Below, piece by piece: positions 8,028-15,619 of a DNA stretch of 23,521 nt. Positions within the stretch are counted from its first letter, which is position 1. Each line of letters begins with the position of its first letter. The notes under the pieces were generated by a model that was not told where the DNA came from, ran no database searches, and worked only from the letters and a program-made list of their open reading frames with translations. The stretch comes from Bacteroidales bacterium UBA1751 (GTDB lineage Bacteria; Bacteroidota; Bacteroidia; Bacteroidales; UBA932). The stretch is from positions 6,391 to 29,911 of the forward strand of contig DCHN01000052.1 of NCBI GenBank assembly GCA_002315995.1, given 5' to 3'. The translations under genes and the position numbers were made by a program.

Positions 8028-10886
8028 ATGGGTGAAAATATAATAATACAGGGTGCAAGGGTGAACAACCTCAAGAGTGTGGATGTGGAGATTCCACGCG
8101 GAGAGCTTGTGGTAATTTCCGGTGTGAGCGGAAGCGGAAAATCTTCGCTTGCGTTTGATACGCTCTACGCGGAGGGGCAGCGACGTTTTGCCGAGAGCCT
8201 ATCGTCGTTCGCACGGCAGTTTCTTGGCGTTATGAGCAAGCCTGCCGTTGACAAGATTGACGGTATTCCACCTGCCATTGCCATTCAGCAGCGTACCAGT
8301 TCGTACAACCCGCGGAGCACCGTTGGAACCACAACGGAAATCTATGACTATTTGCGTCTGCTCTTTACAAAGATAGGAAAGACATATTCACCGGTTACCG
8401 GTATGGAGGTTAAGAGAGATACTCCGGAGGATGTGGTGCGTTATATCAAGTTGTTGAATGAGGGTGTGGCATACCTTGTTGCACCAATTGCGGAGTATTC
8501 GCGTGAGAGTGCGGTTGAGGTGCTTCTGGGCCTCAAAAGCAATGGCTTTACCCGTCTGTGGTACGAAAATAAGGCGCAGAGAATAGATGCCGTTATTGCG
8601 GCTGTTACCTCCGGGGGGAGTTTGGGTGAAGTGCCTGAGATTCTCATAGACCGTTATATTCTTCCTGCCTCTTCTGATGAGGATTTTGTGGAGAGGCTCC
8701 GAGATAGCGTGAAGACGGCTTTTGAGACCGGAAACGGACATCTTGCGGTTATTTGCGTGAAAGATGATGCTCGAGCTTCAGATGGCAGTGGGAAAAACTC
8801 AATTCAAACAAAGGAGTTTTCAAATGAGTTTGAGAGTGACGGAGTGGCCTATTGCGAGCCTTCGGACCTTCTTTTCAGCTACAATAATCCGTTGGGAGCG
8901 TGCCCTAACTGTAATGGCAGCGGCTTTCAGGAGGGAATAGATGAGGCACTTGTGGTTCCCAACCAATCAATGTCGGTATATGAGGGGGCAATAGCCTGCT
9001 GGAGAGGTGAGACAATGGGAAGTTACCTGAAGGATTTTCTTACGGTGGCGCACAAGTACAATTTCCCTATACACAGACCGTATGTAGCTCTTTCCCAGGA
9101 GGAGAAGAGATTGCTTTGGGATGGGGGAGATGATTTTACCGGCATATTTCCTTTCTTCCAGTGGGTTGAAAAACAGAGGTACAAGATACAGTACAAATAT
9201 ATGCTGGCAAGATACTCCGGAAGAACGACCTGCCACGAGTGCGGTGGCGGCAGACTTAGAAGGGAGGCCAGATATGTTAAAATAGATGGGAAGGATATAG
9301 TTAAGCTCATGGAGATGCCGGTAAGCGAACTCAATGACTATTTCCATACTCTTCCCCAGCGTCTGGACGACTATTCGCGCTCTGTTGCAGCCCGTGCAAT
9401 AAAGGAGATTACTTCACGGCTTGAGTACATAAACAAGGTGGGTCTCGGTTACCTTACACTCTCAAGAAAATCCTCTACGCTGAGCGGAGGAGAGAGCCAG
9501 CGCATTAATCTCGTGAGTTCTCTGGGTAGTTCCCTGGTAGGGTCGCTCTATATTCTCGATGAACCGAGCATAGGTCTGCACCCATCTGATACCCAGAAAC
9601 TTATTGAAGTCATTAAGGAGCTTCGCGCTCTTGACAATACAGTGGTTGTGGTTGAACATGACCGCGAAATAATAACATCTGCCGACCGGCTCATAGATCT
9701 TGGCCCTCTTGCCGGTGAACTTGGAGGGGAGGTTGTCTTCAACGGAACAATAGCCGAGGGCATGAAGAGGGTGGCGGAGGTGAGACTATCGCCCGAGTGG
9801 GGCGAAAAGGCATATACCGGTTCATTTACATTGGATTACATTGGAGGGCTCAGGAAGGTGAGTCTGAAGAGGACGGCAAAGGGGTGGAAGAGAAGCATCA
9901 CGCTTCAGGGGTGTATGGAGAACAACCTCAAGGGCATTGATGTTCAGATTCCTCTTGGTATATTCACCGTTGTTACCGGTGTGAGCGGCAGCGGCAAGTC
10001 TTCGCTGGTGGGTGATACTCTCTATCCGGCGTTGTGCAAACATTTTGGCAGGGTTGTGAGCAGGGTTGGTGCCTTCAAGGGAATGCAGGGCGATTTGGGC
10101 TCTTTGGCCTCAGTTGAGTATGTTGACCAGTCGCCAATTGGAAAGTCATCGCGCTCGAATCCTGTGACATATCTGAAGATTTATGACGATATAAGGAAAC
10201 TCTACAGCGAACAGCCGTATGCAAAGCTGAATGGTTACGGGCACTCGCATTTCTCGTTCAATATAGATGGGGGAAGGTGTCCGCAGTGTCTTGGAGAGGG
10301 TGTCATTACTATTCCTATGCAGTTTATGGCCGATGTTACCGTAGTGTGCGAGGAGTGTGGTGGGAAACGCTTCAAACAGGATATTCTTGAGGTGCGTTAC
10401 AGGGAGAAGAATATCAGCGACATTCTTGACCTTAGCGTGCGTGAGGCAATTGCTTTCTTTGGGGAGGATGCTTCAAATGCGCTGGCACGCAAAATTGCGT
10501 CAAAACTGCAGGTGCTTGAGAGTGTGGGGCTCGGGTATATTAAGCTGGGGCAGAACAACAGCAGCCTCAGCGGTGGTGAGAACCAGAGAATCAAGCTGGC
10601 GCAGTTCCTGAGCAAGGAGTACAATTCTCCTACTCTCTTCATCTTTGATGAGCCTACAACAGGATTGCACATGCATGACATTGAAAAGTTGCTGCGTTCT
10701 TTTGATGCCCTGGTTGAGAGAGGTCATACAATTGTTGTGGTGGAACATAATACTGATGTAATAAAACATGCCGATTGGGTAATAGACCTTGGCCCGGGCG
10801 GCGGCACGGCCGGTGGAAATATAGTATTTACCGGAATTCCGCAGCAGCTTGCACAGGATGCGCGCTGGAGGGAGTTCCTCAAGTGA
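8028..10886 (+). CDS. uvrA: UvrA-family excinuclease ABC subunit A, 952 aa
   Basis: This is a tandem ABC ATPase that recognises DNA damage and loads UvrB. It has two Walker A motifs, GVSGSGKSS (32-40) and GVSGSGKSS (651-659). The two ABC signatures and Walker B motifs are LSGGESQR with LDEPSIGLH (485-518) and LSGGENQR with FDEPTTGLH (847-881). Zinc-binding Cys pairs are C292/C295 with C402/C405, and C751/C754 with C774/C777. The stretch between about 125 and 280 matches the UvrB-binding region of canonical UvrA, which argues against the truncated UvrA2 type. However, the usual CPxC/H after YLRLL is replaced by SPVTG (121-125). The first signature reads GGESQRINL rather than GGEAQRIRL. Residues 246-272 form a Ser/Asp/Glu-rich insertion. 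Bacteroidota often carry two uvrA paralogues, and this may be the less canonical one. Confidence 0.93.
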   Translation: MGENIIIQGARVNNLKSVDVEIPRGELVVISGVSGSGKSSLAFDTLYAEGQRRFAESLSSFARQFLGVMSKPAVDKIDGIPPAIAIQQRTSSYNPRSTVGTTTEIYDYLRLLFTKIGKTYSPVTGMEVKRDTPEDVVRYIKLLNEGVAYLVAPIAEYSRESAVEVLLGLKSNGFTRLWYENKAQRIDAVIAAVTSGGSLGEVPEILIDRYILPASSDEDFVERLRDSVKTAFETGNGHLAVICVKDDARASDGSGKNSIQTKEFSNEFESDGVAYCEPSDLLFSYNNPLGACPNCNGSGFQEGIDEALVVPNQSMSVYEGAIACWRGETMGSYLKDFLTVAHKYNFPIHRPYVALSQEEKRLLWDGGDDFTGIFPFFQWVEKQRYKIQYKYMLARYSGRTTCHECGGGRLRREARYVKIDGKDIVKLMEMPVSELNDYFHTLPQRLDDYSRSVAARAIKEITSRLEYINKVGLGYLTLSRKSSTLSGGESQRINLVSSLGSSLVGSLYILDEPSIGLHPSDTQKLIEVIKELRALDNTVVVVEHDREIITSADRLIDLGPLAGELGGEVVFNGTIAEGMKRVAEVRLSPEWGEKAYTGSFTLDYIGGLRKVSLKRTAKGWKRSITLQGCMENNLKGIDVQIPLGIFTVVTGVSGSGKSSLVGDTLYPALCKHFGRVVSRVGAFKGMQGDLGSLASVEYVDQSPIGKSSRSNPVTYLKIYDDIRKLYSEQPYAKLNGYGHSHFSFNIDGGRCPQCLGEGVITIPMQFMADVTVVCEECGGKRFKQDILEVRYREKNISDILDLSVREAIAFFGEDASNALARKIASKLQVLESVGLGYIKLGQNNSSLSGGENQRIKLAQFLSKEYNSPTLFIFDEPTTGLHMHDIEKLLRSFDALVERGHTIVVVEHNTDVIKHADWVIDLGPGGGTAGGNIVFTGIPQQLAQDARWREFLK

Positions 10887-10913
10887 GTTCGGTTTAGTAA
10901 TAAATTCAAAGAT

Positions 10914-12467
10914 ATGGGAGGTATGACACATATTGCTTCTGTTGGTTATGGCCTGAAAAGGTTGGGCCTTACCGTTATGGCGCTTCTTTTTGCCTTTTCA
11001 CTTAAGGCGCTGACATTCGATGTCAATTTGAAGGCGGTTTGTCTTGAGAAGATAAAGCTTGATTCAAAACTCTATGTTCAGAAGGGCGAGGAGATTTTCA
11101 TCAGGAGTATGACACTGAATCCGGATGAGAAAACGGTCCTTGTCTATAAGTTGCTGGTTGATTATAAGGGTGAGGAGCATACCTTCAATTGTTCTGATTT
11201 CAGCAAGGAGCTTCCGTTGGAGATATCATACTCCAATAAGGAGGAGTTTTGGTTGGCAAAATTCATTAAGGAGTCTTCCGGACCCCTTTCACAGAAGAGA
11301 AACTCCTACCTCAAGCAGGAGGATATGGATAATGCCGTAACTGCATTTGAAGCAACTGTTAACAGTGGCAACTGCCACTATGAGAACTACAATCTGGAGA
11401 GATATATCTACTCTCTTATGAGAAAGATAGTTCCAAGCGAGAGATACGGTCTTGCACGTTACAATATATCGCTGCTTATGGTGAGCGATAAGGCCATTCC
11501 TACAACAATGCTGCCTAACGGCACTCTTGTGCTCAATACCAGCCTTCTTGCAGAAATGGGAAGCGAATCTGAATTTGTTGCGGCTTTGGCCCAGCACTTG
11601 AGCCATTTCTATCTTGATCATGCTATTGTGAACAAGATGAAGAGCGATGACAAGAGCGTAACCTCCTCTTTTATGAATATGTTCCAGAATGGCTTGAGTT
11701 TTGCCGAGAGTGCAATTACAAAGACAAATTTTATCTCAAAGGGGGCGTCGCTCCAGGGGTCAATCTCGTCATATATTAGTGGAGGTTCTCTTGCATTGTC
11801 ACAAGATCAGGTTGAGATGCTCAAGAAGAGCGCTGGAACGAACTATACCGAGGAGCAGATGGTCTCTGCAGGTCATGTCTCCAAATATATCATAAAGGAG
11901 CTCAAGTATGATGAAAAGGCTTTGGAGTCAATGTACAAGAGGAAACTGGAGTTCAATATGCTTGACAACAACATGATACAGGTTGCCAGACTCAAAAAGG
12001 AGATAAATGCCAACAAGGAGCTGGACTCCCTCTATATATTCGGAGACAAGGTAGTTGAGAGGGATACCACATACGAGAAGATGGTTTTCGACTGCATATC
12101 AATGGAGGCCCTCCATCAGTTGGAGGATGGAAGGTTCAAAACCGCTCTCTTCCTTGTTGAGAGGAATATTGGCAACGGAAAGGCGCTGGTTTCTGACTAT
12201 ATGGTAAAGGCCTATTGCCTGGCAGGGCTTGATATGGGCAGCAGTTCATACGAGCAGGCCATTGAGTGTCTCCACAAGGCTGAAGATCTGGCCCATTGGG
12301 ATTCAGAGATATTGAAGCATGAGGTGAATCTCTCAGTTTTCTATGGCCATCTGGATAATGCTGCCAAGGCACTTGAAAAGTACCGCGCCATTGAAAAGGA
12401 CGACACCTGGGCCGAGTTAATGGAGATAAGATTGAGACTCTATGCAGGTTACAGCTCTGCAAAATAG
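10914..12467 (+). CDS. M48-like metalloprotease homologue lacking the zinc motif, with TPR-like C-terminus, 517 aa
   Basis: The N-terminus has a hydrophobic signal segment (about residues 17-33), so the product is exported or membrane-anchored. The region 180-235 has the M48 layout: a strand, then MLPNGTLVLNTSLLAEMGSE, then the helix that should carry HExxH. Here that helix reads QHLSH (227-231), so the first zinc His and the catalytic Glu are gone. The downstream E-x-E-A-D motif, which carries the third zinc ligand, reads approximately M-V-S-A-G (316-320). The protein is therefore predicted to be proteolytically dead. Residues about 395-510 are helical and resemble TPR repeats, suggesting a scaffold role. 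ATG 10914 is used; ATG 10923 is an equally plausible start. It lies 27 bp after uvrA and is the last gene before the prfA promoter. Family call is moderate; function unknown. Confidence 0.72.
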   Translation: MGGMTHIASVGYGLKRLGLTVMALLFAFSLKALTFDVNLKAVCLEKIKLDSKLYVQKGEEIFIRSMTLNPDEKTVLVYKLLVDYKGEEHTFNCSDFSKELPLEISYSNKEEFWLAKFIKESSGPLSQKRNSYLKQEDMDNAVTAFEATVNSGNCHYENYNLERYIYSLMRKIVPSERYGLARYNISLLMVSDKAIPTTMLPNGTLVLNTSLLAEMGSESEFVAALAQHLSHFYLDHAIVNKMKSDDKSVTSSFMNMFQNGLSFAESAITKTNFISKGASLQGSISSYISGGSLALSQDQVEMLKKSAGTNYTEEQMVSAGHVSKYIIKELKYDEKALESMYKRKLEFNMLDNNMIQVARLKKEINANKELDSLYIFGDKVVERDTTYEKMVFDCISMEALHQLEDGRFKTALFLVERNIGNGKALVSDYMVKAYCLAGLDMGSSSYEQAIECLHKAEDLAHWDSEILKHEVNLSVFYGHLDNAAKALEKYRAIEKDDTWAELMEIRLRLYAGYSSAK

Positions 12468-12499
12468 AGGGGCCGTTTTCTTATTATTCCAAATTGTCT

Positions 12500-12507
12500 T
12501 ATTTTTG
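12500..12507 (+). promoter_or_regulatory. Bacteroidota -7 promoter box for prfA
   Basis: TATTTTTG fits TAnnTTTG and lies 21 bp upstream of the prfA ATG, giving a short leader. TTTT at 12476-12479, with a 20-bp spacer, is a partial -33 match. Its presence indicates that prfA has its own transcription start after the M48-like gene. Confidence 0.65.
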
Positions 12508-12528
12508 CACCCCACAGAATAACAGAAT

Positions 12529-13617
12529 ATGAGCGAAAACAACCTTATTACAAAGATTGAAGGACTGAAGCATAAATATGCGCAGCTTCAGGAGCAGCTT
12601 GCCAATCCTGACCTTATGAACGATATGAAGAAGTTCGTTCAGGTTAACAAGGAGTACAAGGAGCTCTCTCCTATACTTGAGGCGGGCGCAAAGTACAAGA
12701 GAATGGTGGATGACTACGATGCTGCCAAAGATATAATTGACAATGAGAAGGATGAGGACCTGCGCGAAATGGCCAAGGATGAGATTGCCACTCTTGAGGA
12801 GTCTCTTCCAAAGATGGAGGAGGAGATCAAGCTTCTTCTCATTCCTGCAGACCCTCAGGATTCAAAGAATGCCATTCTTGAAATCAGAGGCGGAGCAGGT
12901 GGCGATGAGGCATCAATCTTTGCCGGAGACCTTTTCAGAATGTACGCCAAGTATTGTGAGAAGCGTGGCTGGAAAATGGAGATAACAAGCCAGAGCGAGG
13001 GCGCAGTTGGAGGCTTCAAGGAGGTTATTTGCAAGGTTAAGGGCGATGGAGTGTACGGCGTGCTCAAATATGAGTCAGGCGTGCACCGTGTGCAGAGGGT
13101 TCCACAGACTGAGACACAAGGCAGGGTACACACCTCTGCTGCCTCCGTAGCAGTTCTTCCTGAGGCTGACGAATTTGATATTGAGCTGAATGAAAAGGAT
13201 ATAAGAAAGGATACTTTCTGTTCAAGCGGTCCTGGCGGACAATCTGTGAATACTACCTATTCCGCCATTCGTCTTACCCATATTCCAACCGGACTCGTTG
13301 TTCAGTGCCAGGATGAGAAGAGCCAGCTGAAGAACTATGCTGCAGCTCTTGCAGAGCTTAGAACCCGTCTATACAATATGGAGTATGAGAAGTACCTCAA
13401 TGAAATCTCCGCAAAGAGGAAGACAATGGTTTCCACCGGCGATAGAAGTGCTAAGATACGCACATACAACTACCCTCAGAGCCGTGTTACGGACCACCGT
13501 ATAAACTGGACAATGTACAACCTCCCTGTCTTTATGGATGGTGAGATTCAGGAGGTCATTGACCAGCTTCAGATTGCCGAGAATGCGGAGCGTCTCAAGG
13601 TATCTGAAGAGGATTAG
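12529..13617 (+). CDS. prfA: Peptide chain release factor 1, 362 aa
   Basis: RF1 reads UAA and UAG in the ribosomal A site and triggers release of the finished protein. The stop-codon recognition motif is PQT (192-194), the P-x-T type of RF1 rather than the SPF type of RF2. The peptidyl-hydrolysis motif GGQ is at 236-238 within GPGGQSVNTT, the site normally methylated by PrmC. The conserved GGAGGDEA (121-128) and the C-terminal segment with YNYPQSRVTDHR are present. The length is normal. The gene is bounded by its own promoter upstream and a strong terminator downstream, so it is probably transcribed alone. Confidence 0.98.
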   Translation: MSENNLITKIEGLKHKYAQLQEQLANPDLMNDMKKFVQVNKEYKELSPILEAGAKYKRMVDDYDAAKDIIDNEKDEDLREMAKDEIATLEESLPKMEEEIKLLLIPADPQDSKNAILEIRGGAGGDEASIFAGDLFRMYAKYCEKRGWKMEITSQSEGAVGGFKEVICKVKGDGVYGVLKYESGVHRVQRVPQTETQGRVHTSAASVAVLPEADEFDIELNEKDIRKDTFCSSGPGGQSVNTTYSAIRLTHIPTGLVVQCQDEKSQLKNYAAALAELRTRLYNMEYEKYLNEISAKRKTMVSTGDRSAKIRTYNYPQSRVTDHRINWTMYNLPVFMDGEIQEVIDQLQIAENAERLKVSEED

Positions 13618-13640
13618 CGGGTATATAATTCAAACTTTTC

Positions 13641-13676
13641 AAACGGGATAGAAATCTTTTGTTTCTATCCCGTTTT
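13641..13676 (+). terminator. Rho-independent terminator after prfA
   Basis: A perfect 14-bp inverted repeat, AAACGGGATAGAAA (13641-13654) and TTTCTATCCCGTTT (13662-13675), encloses a 7-base loop. The right arm ends in TTTT (13673-13676). It begins 23 bp after the prfA stop. The arms are near-symmetrical, with A-run before and T-run after, so it could also work in the antisense direction. Confidence 0.9.
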
Positions 13677-13702
13677 GCATCTCTTTGTTGCAACAATTTT
13701 AG

Positions 13703-13710
13703 TATCTTTG
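13703..13710 (+). promoter_or_regulatory. Bacteroidota -7 promoter box for sppA and downstream genes
   Basis: TATCTTTG is a perfect match to TAnnTTTG and lies 33 bp upstream of the sppA ATG, just after the prfA terminator. No well-spaced TTTG -33 element is present: TTTG at 13684-13687 has only a 15-bp spacer and TTTG at 13674-13677 has 25 bp. This is the only promoter I can place before the 9.5-kb run of genes to pfkA. Confidence 0.65.
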
Positions 13711-13743
13711 AAAGTTTAATCTTTAGTGGTAAAGAGGCATTTT

Positions 13744-15597
13744 ATGAAAGAGTTTATGAAAATTGCCCTTGCTTCTTTTGTGGGAGCATTTGTGGCGCTG
13801 GGAGCTTTCTGTATTGTAAGTATCATCTGGTTTGCAGGAATGGTGGCTGTAAGTGCGGCAAGTGGAAGCAATGAGGAGGAACTTCCTTCTGAATTTGTTC
13901 TTCTGGTTGACCTGGAGTCTCCTATTGGAGAGAGGAGCATTGATGACCCATTCGCCGGAATGGGTGGTTCATTCTCTTATATGAACTTTTCAATGGGCGG
14001 CAACCAGTTGGGAATCAGGGACGCGGTACAGGCAATAAAGGCGGCTGCAGAGGATCCTGCCGTAAAATATCTGTATATCAAGGCAAATGATGTAATGTAC
14101 AGTATGCCTAATATGGAGGCCATAAGGGACGCTCTTTCAGAATTCAGGCTGAGCGGCAAGCCTGTTATTTCGTATGCAAACAACTATACTCAGGCATCAT
14201 ATTACATTGCCAGTGTTTCTGACAAGGTATATGTCAATGACCAGACATTCTTTCCTATGACCGGAATAGGGCAGAGCATCTTCTTCTTCAAGGATCTTCT
14301 CGACAAGCTGGGGCTGCAGGTTGAGTGCATAAGGCACGGAAAGTTCAAGGCAGCGGCGGAGCAGTTTGTGGAGAATCATATCTCCGAATCCAATCTTTTA
14401 CAGAACAAAAGAATGATGGAGTCCATTTGGGAGAGCTGGTCCGAGGAGATATGCAAGAGCAGAGGCATTTCGAAGGATACCCTCAATATGCTGGTTGACA
14501 ATTTGCAGATATCTGATGCACAGAGCATGGTTGATGCTTCGCTGGCAGATGAGAAGGTAACCAATGTTGAAATATTGGAGAAGGTGCGCGAATTCTTCGG
14601 CGTTGAAGATGAGGATGATGTAAAGACAGTGACTCTTGCCGCTTATGCAAAGGAGGCGGAGAAGAAGAGGGAAAAATCAAAGGACAAAATAGCGGTTCTT
14701 TATGCAGAGGGTGAAATTGTAATGAAAGGCAATGGACTCGCTGCAACTGGAATTATTCCTGAAATAAGGAAGATTGCTGCCGATTCATCTGTTAAGGCGG
14801 TGGTTCTCAGAGTCAATTCACCTGGAGGTGATGCACAGGCTGCTGAGGCCATAAGAAATGAATTGCAGAGAATGCGCAAGGACAAGCCGCTCATTTGCAG
14901 TTTCGGCGAGTATGCTGCCAGCGGTGGATACTGGATTGCTGCCCAGTCAGATGCAATTTTTACACAGAAAACCACCCTTACAGGTTCCATTGGAGTATTC
15001 AGCCTGCTTTTCAATTATGGCAATGCTCTCAAGAAGAGTCTTGATATCAATACCGAGAGTTTTGGAACGCATAAACATTCGGTGCTTATGACCATGGCAG
15101 AGCCGCTAGATGCAGTTGAGCGTGAATACATGCAGAAGATGGTAGAGGATGTATATTCAGAGTTTGTTGGTATTGTTTCCAACGGACGTGGAATGACACC
15201 TGAAAAAGTTGATTCTCTTGCTCAGGGAAGGGTATGGACCGGAGCTGATGCTGTGACCTGCAACCTGGCCGATAGAATTGGCACTCTTGACGATGCAATT
15301 GAATTTGCCGCTCAGGCAGCCGGGCTGGCCAAATATAAGGTTGTGGAGTATCCTAAGGTGAAGAATTCTCTTGACAAGCTTATGGAGAGTTTCAATAATG
15401 CCAATGCATCGGTGAAGGGCAGGATGCTCTCAACTCTTGCATTCGGTCTGGTAACAGGATATGACTTTGTTCCTGCGCACACCTATTTGCTTCCAGAGGA
15501 GTTCAGAGCAATAGAGGAGGCATACTCAACTCTTGCACAGACAAAGAGTGCGAAGATATATGCACGTGTGCCATATATTTATGACATCAAGTATTAG
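13744..15597 (+). CDS. sppA: Signal peptide peptidase SppA, 67K type, 617 aa
   Basis: SppA is a membrane-bound serine protease with a Ser/Lys dyad that degrades leftover signal peptides at the periplasmic face. An N-terminal transmembrane anchor spans about residues 6-35. The two tandem protease-like halves of the long form are both present. The general-base Lys is K202 in GKFKAAAEQF, in the first half, matching the YKSAVEPF segment of the E. coli enzyme. The nucleophile is S393 in YAASGGYW, in the second half, followed by LTGSIGVF. Both catalytic residues are intact and the length matches E. coli SppA. ATG 13744 is preferred to an upstream in-frame GTG at 13726, because it sits right before the hydrophobic anchor and is a stronger start. 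It is the first gene of the downstream run, 22 bp before the GH9 fusion gene. Confidence 0.95.
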   Translation: MKEFMKIALASFVGAFVALGAFCIVSIIWFAGMVAVSAASGSNEEELPSEFVLLVDLESPIGERSIDDPFAGMGGSFSYMNFSMGGNQLGIRDAVQAIKAAAEDPAVKYLYIKANDVMYSMPNMEAIRDALSEFRLSGKPVISYANNYTQASYYIASVSDKVYVNDQTFFPMTGIGQSIFFFKDLLDKLGLQVECIRHGKFKAAAEQFVENHISESNLLQNKRMMESIWESWSEEICKSRGISKDTLNMLVDNLQISDAQSMVDASLADEKVTNVEILEKVREFFGVEDEDDVKTVTLAAYAKEAEKKREKSKDKIAVLYAEGEIVMKGNGLAATGIIPEIRKIAADSSVKAVVLRVNSPGGDAQAAEAIRNELQRMRKDKPLICSFGEYAASGGYWIAAQSDAIFTQKTTLTGSIGVFSLLFNYGNALKKSLDINTESFGTHKHSVLMTMAEPLDAVEREYMQKMVEDVYSEFVGIVSNGRGMTPEKVDSLAQGRVWTGADAVTCNLADRIGTLDDAIEFAAQAAGLAKYKVVEYPKVKNSLDKLMESFNNANASVKGRMLSTLAFGLVTGYDFVPAHTYLLPEEFRAIEEAYSTLAQTKSAKIYARVPYIYDIKY

Positions 15598-15619
15598 AAA
15601 ATATCGGATTTATTATATT

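Noticed and set aside
10500..10931. Minus-strand open frame spanning the uvrA end and the next gene start
   Set aside because: It covers the conserved second ABC signature of UvrA in antisense and has no family resemblance.
13726..13743. Upstream in-frame GTG as the sppA start
   Set aside because: It would add six residues before the membrane anchor and lies only about 15 bp after the -7 box; the ATG at 13744 is the better start.
15533..15619. Longer N-terminus for the GH9 fusion protein
   Set aside because: The extension would overlap the end of sppA and bury the signal peptide 29 residues in; ATG 15620 gives a clean signal peptide.
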